Origin: Limnobaculum zhutongyuii
GTDB taxonomy: Bacteria; Pseudomonadota; Gammaproteobacteria; Enterobacterales; Enterobacteriaceae
Direction of reading: 5' to 3'
Length of the DNA stretch: 64,000 bases
Assembly: GCF_004295645.1 (NCBI RefSeq)
Contig: NZ_CP034752.1
Coordinates: 2,418,001 to 2,482,000 of the forward strand
Numbering within the stretch: the first letter of the stretch is position 1; each line of letters opens with the position of its first letter. The position numbers and the translations under genes were made by a program. Positions 35,728 to 45,307 of this stretch are shown here, one piece after another. The notes below the pieces were generated by a model. The model was not told where the DNA came from. It saw nothing but the letters and a program-made list of their open reading frames with translations, and ran no database searches.

Positions 35728-36045
35728 TTGCAAGGTAATGAGCTCCAATCATTTGTTATTGATAAAATAGAAGATCTGAAGGGTCTGGATATTGTCAGAA
35801 TTGACGTCAGTAAAACATCCAGTATTACTGATTGTATGATTATCTGTACTGGTACTTCCAGCAAACACGTTCAGTCTATTGCCGATCATGTTGTTCAATC
35901 TGCTCGTCAGGCGGGTATGCTACCTCTTGGTATTGAAGGTCAAAATGCCGGTGACTGGGTTGTAGTCGATTTGGACGATGTCATAGTTCATGTATTGCAG
36001 GCTGATAGTCGCCAGCTGTATGAACTAGAAAAACTCTGGAGTTAA
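35728..36045 (+). CDS. rsfS: ribosomal silencing factor RsfS
   Basis: RsfS binds ribosomal protein L14 and blocks subunit joining in stationary phase. I place the start at TTG 35728. It gives a 105-residue protein beginning LQGNELQSFVIDKIEDL, aligning with the E. coli start and length, and the strong ribosome site AGGAGGGG lies seven bases upstream. The ATG at 35698 would add ten non-conserved residues and would put this ribosome site inside the gene. Core text is SSITDCMIICTGTSSKHV and DLDDVIVHVLQADSRQLYELEKLWS. Confidence 0.93.
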   Translation: MQGNELQSFVIDKIEDLKGLDIVRIDVSKTSSITDCMIICTGTSSKHVQSIADHVVQSARQAGMLPLGIEGQNAGDWVVVDLDDVIVHVLQADSRQLYELEKLWS

Positions 36046-36048
36046 CGG

Positions 36049-36519
36049 GTGAAACTGCAGCTTATCGCAGTAGGGACAAAAATGCCCGACTGGGTGCAGA
36101 CTGGATTTAATGACTATATTCGTCGTTTCCCCAAAGATATGCCCTTTGAATTAATAGAAATCCCCGCTGGAAAGCGCGGTAAAAATGCGGATATTAAACG
36201 CATTCTGGAAAAAGAAGGTGAACTCATGTTGGCTGCTGTGGGTAAAGGTAACCGGATTGTCACGTTAGACATTCCCGGCAGGCCTTGGGAGACACCACAA
36301 CTGGCACAACAGTTGGAGTTATGGAAGCAGGATGGACGCGATGTGAGTTTACTGATTGGTGGGCCGGAAGGTTTAGCCCCCGCTTGTAAAAGTGCTGCCG
36401 AGCAAAGTTGGTCTTTATCACCATTAACCTTACCTCATCCATTAGTGAGGGTTTTAGTGGCTGAGAGTCTCTATCGTGCATGGAGCATCACAACAAATCA
36501 TCCTTATCACCGTGAATAG
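36049..36519 (+). CDS. rlmH: 23S rRNA (pseudouridine1915-N3)-methyltransferase RlmH
   Basis: A SPOUT methyltransferase acting on pseudouridine 1915 in 70S ribosomes. It has 156 residues with a GTG start four bases after rsfS. Conserved text is KMPDWVQTGFNDYIRRFPKDMPFELIEIPAGKRGKN, the SAM knot SLLIGGPEGLAP and LPHPLVRVLVAESLYRAWSI. It is part of the rsfS-rlmH-mrdAB-rlpA cluster. Confidence 0.97.
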   Translation: MKLQLIAVGTKMPDWVQTGFNDYIRRFPKDMPFELIEIPAGKRGKNADIKRILEKEGELMLAAVGKGNRIVTLDIPGRPWETPQLAQQLELWKQDGRDVSLLIGGPEGLAPACKSAAEQSWSLSPLTLPHPLVRVLVAESLYRAWSITTNHPYHRE

Positions 36520-36543
36520 CAAATTGAATGAAATAGTTTTTGG

Positions 36544-38445
36544 ATGAAAAAAGAACCTAACGCCTTCCGTGACCACACGGCAGAATCTGCTTTATTTATA
36601 CGCCGGGCACTGGTTGCTCTTGTTGGCGTCCTTATTCTTATTGCTGTTCTTATTGCTAACCTCTATAACATCCAAATTAAACGTTTTGAAGACTATCAGA
36701 CCCGTTCTAACGATAACCGTATCAAGCTGGTCCCTATTGCCCCTACTCGCGGATTAATCTATGACCGTAATGGTGTGGTGCTGGCAGAAAACCGAACGAT
36801 CTATCAGCTTGAACTGGTACCAGAAAAAATCAGCAACTTGAAAGGCGCAATGGAAGAGTTGCGTTCAATTGTTGATTTAGATGATGATGATATTGCCAAC
36901 TTCGAAAAAGAACGTAAGAACTCACGTCGTTTCACACCAATTGCATTAAAAACTAAGCTTACAGAGTTACAAATTGCTCACTTTGCCGTTAATCAATATC
37001 GTTTCCCAGGCATTGAGATAAAAGGATATCAGCGCCGCTACTATCCTTATGGTTCTGCCCTAACCCATGTTGTTGGCTACGTTTCAAAGATAAATACACA
37101 AGATTTAGAACGTCTGGCTGCCAGCAACCAGCTGCAAGATTACTCCGCTACACACGATATTGGTAAACAGGGTATTGAGAAGTATTACGAAGAAGTACTG
37201 CATGGTAAACCCGGTTATGAAGAGGTCGAAGTTAACAGCCGTGGACGGGTGATTCGCCAGCTAAATGAACAGCCTCCTCAGGCGGGTAAAGATATCTATC
37301 TGACTGTCGATTTAAGTCTGCAAAAATATATTGAAGAATTACTGGGTACTCGCCGTGCGGCCGTGGTAGTAAGCGACCCACGCGATGGTGGAATATTAGC
37401 GATGGTTTCCAGTCCAAGCTATGACCCGAATATGTTTGTTGATGGTATTGCCTACAGTGATTATCAAAAACTGTTAAACGATCCGGACAGACCCCTTATC
37501 AACCGTACCACTCAGGGTACCTACCCTCCTGCGTCAACGGTAAAACCCTATATTGCCGTTGCTGCACTATCTGAAGGGGTTATCACCAAGAAAACCTCAA
37601 TTTACGATCCCGGCTGGTGGCAACTCCCTAACACCGACAAACGCTATCGCGACTGGAAACGTTCTGGCCATGGTCATCTGGATGTTACCCGTGCCCTGGA
37701 AGAATCGGCAGATACCTATTTCTATCAGGTCGCCTATGATATGGGAATCGATCGTTTATCAGGCTGGATGAGAAAATTTGGCTATGGTGAATATAGCGGC
37801 ATTGATATTGCTGAAGAGTATCCTGGCGTGATGCCTACTCGCGAGTGGAAAATGAAGCGCCACAAAAAACAATGGTATCAGGGAGATACTATACCGGTTG
37901 GTATCGGTCAAGGTTACTGGACCGCCACTCCACTTCAAATGTCCAAATCACTGGTGACGCTGATTAATGATGGTTTAGTTAAAACACCTCATTTGCTTAG
38001 TGGTACAAAGATTAATGGTAAATTGGTGCCTTATCAGCAGAAAGAAAACATTCATATTGGCGACATAAAATCTGGTTTCTGGGAAATTGCTAAAGACGGT
38101 ATGTATGGTGTGGTGTCTCGCCCTAACGGTACGGCTCGTCGTGTATTTGCTGGTACGCCTTATAAAGCTGCGGGTAAATCAGGAACCGCGCAGGTTTTCG
38201 GTCTGAAGAAAAATGAAGTCTATAATGCTAAAAAGATTTCAGAGCACCTGCGTGACCACGCACTGTTTGTTGGCTTTGCCCCTTATGACAGCCCGAGAGT
38301 CGCGGTTTCCATGATTCTTGAGAACGGCGGCGGTGGCGGCGGTAATGCTGGTCCAATTGTACGCCGCATTCTTGACCATATATTGCTGAACGATCAGAAC
38401 ACAGCAATGCCTGAACTTAATGCATCACACAGTGATGGTGACTGA
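36544..38445 (+). CDS. mrdA: penicillin-binding protein 2 (MrdA)
   Basis: The elongasome transpeptidase that works with RodA to maintain rod shape. It has 633 residues, the same as E. coli PBP2. One N-terminal membrane anchor is at about 20-45, and the dimerisation domain contains APTRGLIYDRNGVVLAENR. The active Ser is in the SxxK motif PASTVKPY near 330. SADTYFYQ is the SxN equivalent and KSGTAQVF is the KTG-type motif. It is followed 20 bases later by mrdB. Confidence 0.97.
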   Translation: MKKEPNAFRDHTAESALFIRRALVALVGVLILIAVLIANLYNIQIKRFEDYQTRSNDNRIKLVPIAPTRGLIYDRNGVVLAENRTIYQLELVPEKISNLKGAMEELRSIVDLDDDDIANFEKERKNSRRFTPIALKTKLTELQIAHFAVNQYRFPGIEIKGYQRRYYPYGSALTHVVGYVSKINTQDLERLAASNQLQDYSATHDIGKQGIEKYYEEVLHGKPGYEEVEVNSRGRVIRQLNEQPPQAGKDIYLTVDLSLQKYIEELLGTRRAAVVVSDPRDGGILAMVSSPSYDPNMFVDGIAYSDYQKLLNDPDRPLINRTTQGTYPPASTVKPYIAVAALSEGVITKKTSIYDPGWWQLPNTDKRYRDWKRSGHGHLDVTRALEESADTYFYQVAYDMGIDRLSGWMRKFGYGEYSGIDIAEEYPGVMPTREWKMKRHKKQWYQGDTIPVGIGQGYWTATPLQMSKSLVTLINDGLVKTPHLLSGTKINGKLVPYQQKENIHIGDIKSGFWEIAKDGMYGVVSRPNGTARRVFAGTPYKAAGKSGTAQVFGLKKNEVYNAKKISEHLRDHALFVGFAPYDSPRVAVSMILENGGGGGGNAGPIVRRILDHILLNDQNTAMPELNASHSDGD

Positions 38446-38465
38446 CAGTGGCTGATGAATAACCC

Positions 38466-39574
38466 ATGAGCGATAACAAAAAACCAACCATATGGACCAA
38501 AATCCATATTGACCCCATTATGACCTTCTTTCTGATGGTTCTGCTCGCCTATAGTTTTTTTGTACTGTGGAGCGCCAGTGGGCAAGACCCGGAGATGATG
38601 GAGCGTAAAATCAGCCAGACTATCCTTGGATTTGGCGTGATGTTGGTCATGGCTCAAATTCCTCCCCGAGTGTATGAAAACTGGGCTCCGTATCTGTATA
38701 TCTTTTGTGTTATCTTATTGATTCTGGTGGATGTATTTGGCCAGATCAGCAAAGGGGCACAGCGCTGGCTAGATTTAGGTGTAGTACGATTTCAACCATC
38801 GGAAATTGCTAAAATAGCGGTTCCACTGATGGTTGCCCGTTATATAAACCGTGACTCTTGCCCCCCTCGTTGAAAAATACCGGTATTGCTCTGGTAATCA
38901 TTTTCTTCCCTACTCTGCTGGTTGCTGCTCAGCCTGACTTAGGAACATCAATACTGGTTGCCGCATCCGGGTTATTTATTTTGTTTCTGGCAGGTATGAG
39001 TTGGCGACTGATCTTTGTTGCAGCCCTTGGCGTAGCCGCTTTTATTCCGGTTCTTTGGTTCTTCCTGATGCATGATTACCAGCGAGGGCGAGTAATGATG
39101 TTACTCGATCCGGAAAGCGACCCTCTGGGAGCCGGATATCATATTATTCAGTCGAAAATTGCCATTGGTTCCGGTGGCTTGTGGGGCAAAGGCTGGTTAC
39201 ATGGAACACAATCACAATTAGAATTTTTACCTGAACGCCACACCGACTTTATTTTTGCCGTTCTGGCCGAAGAGCTGGGGTTGATTGGCGTACTGGTACT
39301 ATTAGCACTCTATTTATGCGTCATTATCCGTGGTTTCATGCTGGCAGCCCATGCCCAGACCAGTTTTGGCCGAGTGCTGATTGGCGGAATAGTGATGATT
39401 CTCTGTGTGTATGTTTTTGTCAATATCGGTATGGTTAGTGGAATTTTGCCAGTAGTTGGCGTACCGTTACCGTTCATCAGTTATGGCGGTTCAGCATTAA
39501 TTGTGCTGATGGCCGGGATGGGTATTGTTATGTCAATACATACCCACAGAAAACTACTTTCGAAAAACGTTTAA
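38466..39574 (+). pseudogene. mrdB: RodA peptidoglycan glycosyltransferase, interrupted by a -1 frameshift
   Basis: RodA is the SEDS glycosyltransferase of the elongasome. The first 134 codons (MSDNKKPTIW...FQPSEIAKIAVPLMVARYINRDSCPPR) stop at a TGA at 38872-38874. The remainder (PPSLKNTGIALV...YGGSALIVLMAGMGIVMSIHTHRK) continues in another frame. One additional C in the C6 run at 38861-38866 restores SCPPSLKNTG, matching E. coli VCPPSLKNTG. All other SEDS features are intact (QPDLGTSILV, HDYQRGRVMMLLDPESDPLGAGYHIIQS, ERHTDFIFAVLAEELG). RodA is normally needed for rod growth, so a sequencing error is at least as likely as a real mutation. Confidence 0.9.
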
Positions 39575-39584
39575 GGACGAGTTG

Positions 39585-40652
39585 ATGCGTAAACAGTGGC
39601 TATGGATTTGTGCAATGGGTTTCATGCTGGCGGCTTGTGAGTCAACGCCTCCCCCACCTAAAACACCAACATTGCCACCTTTACCTCATTCCGGACCGGC
39701 AACTGAAATTAGCGGTGTAGAACCCCGTTATGAACCTTATAATATTGGCACGATGAAAGATTATAAGGTGAGAGGAAAAAGCTACCGTATTATCACTCAG
39801 CCTGAAAACTTTAGCGAAGAGGGTCTGGCAAGCTGGTATGGTCAGGAGCTACATGGAAATAAAACGGCAACCGGCGAAATCTTTGATGCCTACGAGTTAA
39901 GTGCAGCTCATCCTACTCTGCCTCTTCCCAGTTATGTACGTGTGACTAATTTAAGTAATGGTCGTCAATTAGTAGTACGCGTGAACGATCGTGGTCCCTT
40001 TACCAAAGGCCGGGTCATCGATTTATCCAAAGCTGCTGCCGATCGCCTGAATATTACCGGCCAGACTAAAGTGAGACTGGATGCGATCGTTGTGTCACCA
40101 AACGGTCAACTATCAGGCCCGGGAACTATCGGTTCAACCGTTGCAAAGCGCTCTTATGAGCTCCAGAGTCGTCCATTAATTGGCAATCAGGTGATATCTA
40201 CTCCCCAACAAAGCCTGAGCGCTCAGCAAGAAGTGCGCGTAAATATTCCTGCACAACCGGACAATCGGATAGCAATACCTACCCCCGCAGATAATAACCA
40301 TAATGTATTGCTCAGTGCACCAAGCCAGGCTGAAAGGGTAAATATTCCCGCGACGCCAAATTCAACCGTCAGTGTGCCAGCCTCTCCCGACAGGGATAAT
40401 GCGCAATCGGTCAACGCAACATCTACCGGTTTTCTGGTTCAGGTTAGTGCAGTGAATGACCGCCAGAGAGCCATTGAAGTACAAAAAAGATTAAGCAGTC
40501 AACTGAACGTACCTGGAATGGTGTCTGATGGCGGAGCGTACTATCGTATCCAGTTAGGCCCTTTCAGTACCAGAGAACAAGCTCAAGAATTGCAACAACG
40601 TTTAGCAAGCCAGGGACAGCCTAATAGTATTATTTTGGTGGCAGCGCGCTAA
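39585..40652 (+). CDS. rlpA: RlpA, septal-ring lytic transglycosylase-like lipoprotein
   Basis: An outer-membrane lipoprotein with a double-psi beta-barrel and C-terminal SPOR domain that binds denuded glycan at the septum. The start at ATG 39585 gives 355 residues, with lipobox MLAAC (acylated Cys near 18) followed by a Pro-rich linker. The RlpA core is GLASWYGQELHGNKTATGEIFD and RVNDRGPFTKGRVIDLSKAAADRL. The SPOR domain spans about 283-352 (FLVQVSAVNDRQRAIEVQKRL, YYRIQLGPF). The variable middle contains two related blocks starting VNIPA-(Q/T)-P. Confidence 0.94.
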   Translation: MRKQWLWICAMGFMLAACESTPPPPKTPTLPPLPHSGPATEISGVEPRYEPYNIGTMKDYKVRGKSYRIITQPENFSEEGLASWYGQELHGNKTATGEIFDAYELSAAHPTLPLPSYVRVTNLSNGRQLVVRVNDRGPFTKGRVIDLSKAAADRLNITGQTKVRLDAIVVSPNGQLSGPGTIGSTVAKRSYELQSRPLIGNQVISTPQQSLSAQQEVRVNIPAQPDNRIAIPTPADNNHNVLLSAPSQAERVNIPATPNSTVSVPASPDRDNAQSVNATSTGFLVQVSAVNDRQRAIEVQKRLSSQLNVPGMVSDGGAYYRIQLGPFSTREQAQELQQRLASQGQPNSIILVAAR

Positions 40653-40802
40653 TAAGCGAGTCGTCACCTCTTCGTCTCACAGACATGGAAAAATTCAGCG
40701 GCACCGGATACCCATAAAACAACACGCGTTGGGTGCCCCTTGGTTGGCCACCTGTTATACTGTGGCCGTTATTAACTTTCTACGGATATTGTTGTCCCGC
40801 TT

Positions 40803-42029
40803 ATGAAACAGACGCTATCTACAAAACCATTTCGCCATACTCTGCTCAAAAGTCTGACTTTGGGCGCATTCATCGCTCTGGGTACGACTTCCGTCGTTAA
40901 AGCTGATGATGTAAATCTTACTACTATCATTCCAGCCGTTCCGCAAATTGATGCTGAAGCCTATATCCTGATGGACTATAACTCAGGTAAGGTACTGGCA
41001 GAAATGAATGCGGATACCCGCAGGGACCCAGCCAGCCTGACTAAAATGATGACCAGTTATGTTATCGGTCAAAGCATTAAAGCGGGAAAAATCAGCCTGA
41101 ATGATAATGTCACCATCAGTAAGGAAGCCTGGGCTACTGGAAACCCAGTATTTAAAGGTTCTTCTCTGATGTTTTTACAACCTGGTACTCAGGTTAAAGT
41201 TTCTGAACTTAATCGCGGCATTATTATTCAATCAGGAAATGATGCTTGTGTAGCCATGGCTGAACATGTCGCCGGCAGTCAGGATGCTTTCGTTAATATC
41301 ATGAACAACTACGTAAAGGCGCTGGGATTACAAAATACCCACTTTGGTACCGTACATGGTTTAGATGCTGCCGGTCAGTTTAGCTCAGCCAGAGACATGG
41401 CCATCATCGGTCAGGCGCTGATTCGTGATGTACCGGAAGAGTATGCGGTATATAAAGAGAAAGAGTACTACTTCAACAATATCAAACAGCCAAACCGTAA
41501 TGGTTTACTGTGGGATACCAGCCTGAATGTTGACGGTATAAAAACCGGCCATACTTCAGCGGCAGGTTATAATCTGGTGGCTTCTGCCACCGAAGGCAAT
41601 ATGCGTTTAATCTCGGTGGTTATGGGTGGACGTACCTTTAAAGGCCGTGAAGCTGAAAGTAAAAAACTGCTGACCTGGGGTTTCCGTTTCTTTGAAACCG
41701 TTACTCCTCTACAGGTAGGTAAAGAGTTTGCTTCAGAACCTGTCTGGTTCGGTGATACCGATCGCGTTCAATTAGGCGTCGATAAAAATGCCTCATTAAC
41801 CATCCCTCGCGGACGTCTTAACGATCTGAAGGCCAGTTATACGCTGACTAACAGTGAAATTAATGCCCCTCTGGCGAAAGGACAGGCGGTTGGTACCATT
41901 AATTTCCAACTGGATGGCAAGACCATCGAACAACGTCCATTGGTGGTATTAAACGAAGTACAGGAAGGCGGTTTCTTTGGTCGCATGGTTGATCATATCA
42001 AATTGCTGTTCCATCGCTGGTTTGGCTAG
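40803..42029 (+). CDS. dacA: D-alanyl-D-alanine carboxypeptidase PBP5 (DacA)
   Basis: A periplasmic DD-carboxypeptidase trimming pentapeptides. It has 408 residues. The signal peptide ends near TSVVKA. The SxxK motif has Ser78 and Lys81 in PASLTKMM, with SGN in IIQSGNDACV and KTG in DGIKTGHTSAAG. The C-terminal amphipathic membrane anchor is GRMVDHIKLLFHRWFG. It has its own 150-base upstream region after rlpA and is followed by ybeD. Confidence 0.97.
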   Translation: MKQTLSTKPFRHTLLKSLTLGAFIALGTTSVVKADDVNLTTIIPAVPQIDAEAYILMDYNSGKVLAEMNADTRRDPASLTKMMTSYVIGQSIKAGKISLNDNVTISKEAWATGNPVFKGSSLMFLQPGTQVKVSELNRGIIIQSGNDACVAMAEHVAGSQDAFVNIMNNYVKALGLQNTHFGTVHGLDAAGQFSSARDMAIIGQALIRDVPEEYAVYKEKEYYFNNIKQPNRNGLLWDTSLNVDGIKTGHTSAAGYNLVASATEGNMRLISVVMGGRTFKGREAESKKLLTWGFRFFETVTPLQVGKEFASEPVWFGDTDRVQLGVDKNASLTIPRGRLNDLKASYTLTNSEINAPLAKGQAVGTINFQLDGKTIEQRPLVVLNEVQEGGFFGRMVDHIKLLFHRWFG

Positions 42030-42153
42030 TCCCCTTGAAAAACAAATTTCAGGCCCCATTTAATAAATAAGCCTGATGATCGATAGCTCCCCTCACTGTG
42101 GGAGCTATAATTTTTATAGGCCATACTCTTTTTTAATTTTTGTTGGAGCAACC

Positions 42154-42417
42154 ATGAAAACGAAACTGAATGAACTGCTCGAGTTCCCATGTTCTTTTAC
42201 TTATAAAGTGATGGGCCAGGCACAACCTGAGCTGGTCGACCAGGTAGTGGAAGTGGTACAACGCCATGCGCCTGGCGATTATAACCCTCAGGTTAAACCC
42301 AGTAGCAAAGGAAACTACCACTCCGTCTCTATCACTATTAACGCAACGCATATTGAGCAAGTAGAAACGCTATATGAAGAGCTGGGTGATATCGAAATTG
42401 TGCGTATGGTGCTGTAA
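42154..42417 (+). CDS. ybeD: YbeD (DUF493) regulatory-fold protein
   Basis: An 87-residue protein of the DUF493 family with an ACT-like fold. ATG 42154 is chosen because the text MKTKLNELLEFPCSFTYKVMGQ aligns with E. coli YbeD, is the same length, and has TTGGAGC upstream. The core SKGNYHSVSITINATHIEQVETLYEELG is nearly invariant in enterics. It has been connected to lipoate metabolism only by position (dacA-ybeD-lipB). The function is unknown. Confidence 0.95.
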   Translation: MKTKLNELLEFPCSFTYKVMGQAQPELVDQVVEVVQRHAPGDYNPQVKPSSKGNYHSVSITINATHIEQVETLYEELGDIEIVRMVL

Positions 42418-42443
42418 TTAGCCAACAAAAATACGTAATAAAT

Positions 42444-42474
42444 AAAACGGACAGATTTCTTCTGTCCGTTTTTT
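42444..42474 (+). terminator. ybeD terminator
   Basis: The 12-bp stem AAAACGGACAGA/TCTGTCCGTTTT (42444-42455/42461-42472) has a 5-base loop and continues into T's. Confidence 0.9.
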
Positions 42475-42669
42475 ATTGGTCTAAATAATCCATTGTGTAA
42501 CCCTTCGTGACGATTTCCCTCCGCCTTCAGATTAAGTGTTTTATTACTCTGTTAAATATCTTGTTATGGCTACTTCAGCTGCCAGTGGCAGAACTGGGTC
42601 GTCGACACTATTCTTGAAATAAGGAAAACCATCGACCGTTTTACTTCCGATTATTAAGAGAGAGGCTAT

Positions 42670-43092
42670 ATGATGGAAGTCCAACCTTATCTGTTTTTTG
42701 CCGGTAACTGTGAAGAGGCATTGCAGTTTTACCAGCGTAGCATTGGTGCCAGAATCACCATGATCATGCGTTACAGCGAATCGCCCGACGCGCTACTTAC
42801 CCCGGTTCCCGATGAATGGAAAGATAAGATTATGCATGCCAACGTCAGCGTAGGCCATTCTCAATTTATGGCTTCGGATGGTCAGTGTGACCGCATACAT
42901 CCTGAATTCAACGGTTTTAGCCTCTCTCTGAAAGCGGACAGTAAGATCGATGCTGAACGCTTGTTTAAGTCACTCGCTTCCGGGGGAAAGGTTAACTTGC
43001 CTTTTCAACGCACTTTCTGGTCCAGTGGTTTTGGCATGCTCACCGACCGGTATGGCGTTGGCTGGATGATAATGAGCGAAATCGGCACCTGA
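42670..43092 (+). CDS. PhnB/YjdN-like VOC-fold protein
   Basis: A 140-residue protein of the PhnB/YjdN branch of the vicinal-oxygen-chelate superfamily. Text includes VQPYLFFAGNCEEALQFYQRSIGARITMIMRYSESPD, MHANVSVGHSQFMASDG and FWSSGFGMLTDRYGVGWMIM. Not all canonical metal ligands of glyoxalases can be placed, as is usual in this branch. The substrate is unknown. It is inserted between ybeD and lipB, which are adjacent in E. coli. GAGAGAGG precedes the ATG-ATG start. Confidence 0.85.
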   Translation: MMEVQPYLFFAGNCEEALQFYQRSIGARITMIMRYSESPDALLTPVPDEWKDKIMHANVSVGHSQFMASDGQCDRIHPEFNGFSLSLKADSKIDAERLFKSLASGGKVNLPFQRTFWSSGFGMLTDRYGVGWMIMSEIGT

Positions 43093-43234
43093 TTGGTGTC
43101 GTATTAACATCAATGATATCCAACACTTCAATAGAGTGGCTCTCTCCTATTGCTTTAAAAGACTGAATCTTCCGATTTCGTCTGGTGGTCTCCTGAAACG
43201 GTGGGTATAATGTTTTTACCATTTTTGCAACGTT

Positions 43235-43906
43235 ATGATGACCTCCTTGCAACAAGACACCATTATATTACGTCAACTTGGGGTACAGCCCTATTTGCCC
43301 GTATCTCAGGCGATGCATGCCTTTACCGATCGTAGAGAAAGTACGACATCTGATGAGCTATGGTTGGTCCAGCATCCGCGAGTATTTACTCAGGGTCAGG
43401 CCGGCAAAGCCGAGCACGTTCTGGCTGCCGGTGATATTCCTGTAATTCAGAGCGATCGCGGGGGCCAGGTCACCTATCACGGGCCAGGCCAGCAAGTGAT
43501 GTATATCATGATTGATCTGAAGCGAAAAAAGATGGGTGTCAGAGAGTTAGTTACCGCCCTTGAACAGACAGTGATCAGGACGCTGGCTCACTTTGATATT
43601 CAGGCAAAGGCCCGCCCGGATGCTCCCGGTGTTTATGTAAATCATGATAAGATCTGTTCTCTCGGATTACGCATCCGTCGGGGTTGCTCTTTACATGGAT
43701 TAGCCCTGAATATTGATATGGACCTTGAGCCATTCACCCGCATTAATCCCTGTGGCTATGCCGGTATGCAAATGACGCAGGTAAAACAGTTAGCTGAATC
43801 AGTCCGCTTTGAACATGTTCATCCTGTTCTGATACAGGAATTTACACAATTACTCGGTTATCAACTCCCCGAGCCAAGCTATTGGAATATTAACGACTAT
43901 GAGTAA
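43235..43906 (+). CDS. lipB: octanoyltransferase LipB
   Basis: LipB moves octanoyl groups from acyl-ACP to lipoyl domains. It has 223 residues. Motifs are ELWLVQHPRVFTQGQAGKAEHVL, SDRGGQVTYHGPGQQVMY and GVYVNHDKICSLGLRIRRGCSLHGLALN, with the catalytic Lys in the HDKI(C)SLGL segment. The acyl-accepting Cys is in NPCGYAGMQMTQ. It overlaps lipA by eight bases. Confidence 0.96.
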   Translation: MMTSLQQDTIILRQLGVQPYLPVSQAMHAFTDRRESTTSDELWLVQHPRVFTQGQAGKAEHVLAAGDIPVIQSDRGGQVTYHGPGQQVMYIMIDLKRKKMGVRELVTALEQTVIRTLAHFDIQAKARPDAPGVYVNHDKICSLGLRIRRGCSLHGLALNIDMDLEPFTRINPCGYAGMQMTQVKQLAESVRFEHVHPVLIQEFTQLLGYQLPEPSYWNINDYE

Positions 43907-44864
43907 ACCAATTCAGATGGAACGCGGCATCAAATATCGTGATGCCGACAAAATGGCACTAATCCCGGTGAAGTCGGTGGAGACTGAGCGTCAGGAGATG
44001 CTACGCAAACCTGAATGGATGAAAATTAAGTTACCCGCAGATTCAAGCCGCATTCAGGGAATCAAAGCCGCAATGCGCAAAAACGGATTACATTCCGTTT
44101 GTGAAGAGGCTTCCTGCCCTAATCTGGCCGAATGTTTTAACCATGGCACTGCAACCTTTATGATTCTCGGCGCAATTTGTACTCGCCGCTGCCCTTTCTG
44201 CGATGTGGCCCATGGTCGCCCAATGGCACCGGATGCTAATGAACCACAGAAGCTGGCGCAAACCATACAGGATATGGGGTTACGTTATGTGGTTATCACT
44301 TCAGTTGACCGTGACGATCTGCGGGATGGTGGAGCACAACACTTTGCTGATTGTATCAGCGCTATCCGTGATAAAAACCCAACCATTAAGATTGAAACGC
44401 TGGTCCCTGATTTCCGCGGCCGGATGGATCGGGCATTAGACATACTTACCGCAACACCACCAGATGTGTTCAACCATAATCTGGAAAATATCCCGCGTCT
44501 TTACCGGCAGGTACGTCCGGGCGCTGACTATAGCTGGTCACTAAAGCTGTTAGAACGCTTTAAACAAGCCCACCCTGATATTCCAACTAAATCAGGATTG
44601 ATGGTAGGTCTGGGAGAAACTAATCAGGAAATCATCGAAGTCATGCGTGATTTACGCGCTCATGGCGTCACGATGTTAACTCTGGGACAATATCTGCAGC
44701 CAAGTCGCCACCATCTCGCGGTTCAGCGCTATGTTAGCCCTGCTGAGTTTGATGAAATGAAAGCTGAAGCCATGGCTATGGGGTTCACTCACGCAGCCTG
44801 TGGGCCTTTTGTTCGCTCGTCATACCATGCCGACATGCAAGCAAAAGGTGAAGAAGTAAAATAA
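43899..44864 (+). CDS. lipA: lipoyl synthase LipA
   Basis: A radical-SAM enzyme inserting two sulfurs into octanoyl domains. It has 321 residues. The auxiliary cluster Cys residues are in CEEASCPNLAEC (the Cx4Cx5C motif). The radical-SAM motif is CTRRCPFCDVAHG. VPDFRGRMDRALDIL and HNLENIPRLYRQVRPGADYSWSL are typical, and the final cluster-ligating Ser is in FVRSSYHA. It is coupled to lipB and followed by a terminator. Confidence 0.97.
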   Translation: MSKPIQMERGIKYRDADKMALIPVKSVETERQEMLRKPEWMKIKLPADSSRIQGIKAAMRKNGLHSVCEEASCPNLAECFNHGTATFMILGAICTRRCPFCDVAHGRPMAPDANEPQKLAQTIQDMGLRYVVITSVDRDDLRDGGAQHFADCISAIRDKNPTIKIETLVPDFRGRMDRALDILTATPPDVFNHNLENIPRLYRQVRPGADYSWSLKLLERFKQAHPDIPTKSGLMVGLGETNQEIIEVMRDLRAHGVTMLTLGQYLQPSRHHLAVQRYVSPAEFDEMKAEAMAMGFTHAACGPFVRSSYHADMQAKGEEVK

Positions 44865-44909
44865 CTGAACTAAGAACCTGCTGTATTTAGCCAGTAAATT
44901 AATTTCATA

Positions 44910-44939
44910 AAAAAGCGTGCAGTTCATTGCACGCTTTTT
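44910..44939. terminator. lipA / tatE terminator
   Basis: The 12-bp stem AAAAAGCGTGCA/TGCACGCTTTTT (44910-44921/44928-44939) has a 6-base loop, with A and T tails in both directions. It serves the two convergent genes. Confidence 0.88.
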
Positions 44940-44975
44940 CATTTATTAAACCTGGAAAGCAGGCTAATCAGATAA

Positions 44976-45170
44976 TTACTTTTTATTCTCTACCTGTGGA
45001 GCAGCTTCATTGGTTACATCTGTGGATGGCGTATCATTATCCATCGCTTTTTTAAAACCTTTAATTGCCGCGCCTAAATCACTACCTAAAGTACGTAACT
45101 TATTCGTGCCAAATAACAGAACGATCAGCGCACCGATGATCAACAATTTAGTAATGCTTATACCAGCCAT
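44976..45170 (-). CDS. tatE: twin-arginine translocase subunit TatE
   Basis: A 64-residue TatA-family protein with one N-terminal membrane helix (SITKLLIIGALIVLLFG). An amphipathic helix follows (TNKLRTLGSDLGAAIKGFKKAM), then an acidic, disordered tail. The position next to lipA and the tail length identify tatE rather than tatA. It is a minor pore component of the Tat system. Here it is transcribed towards lipA; the E. coli amidase relic ybeM is not present. Confidence 0.92.
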   Translation of the reverse strand: MAGISITKLLIIGALIVLLFGTNKLRTLGSDLGAAIKGFKKAMDNDTPSTDVTNEAAPQVENKK

Positions 45171-45307
45171 ATAAACCTTCTTACTTTATCTGCTGTCGAT
45201 TTCTTCGACATAATTAACCCTACTTTCTTTGTACGATAAATATCAGACAAGCACAATTTTGAAATGTAACAGATTAAAACAATCCATACTTATCAACTTG
45301 CTGATAT

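Noticed and set aside
40240..40410. Tandem repeat in rlpA (VNIPA-x-P blocks)
   Set aside because: Two imperfect blocks in a disordered linker are normal for RlpA and do not indicate an inserted element.
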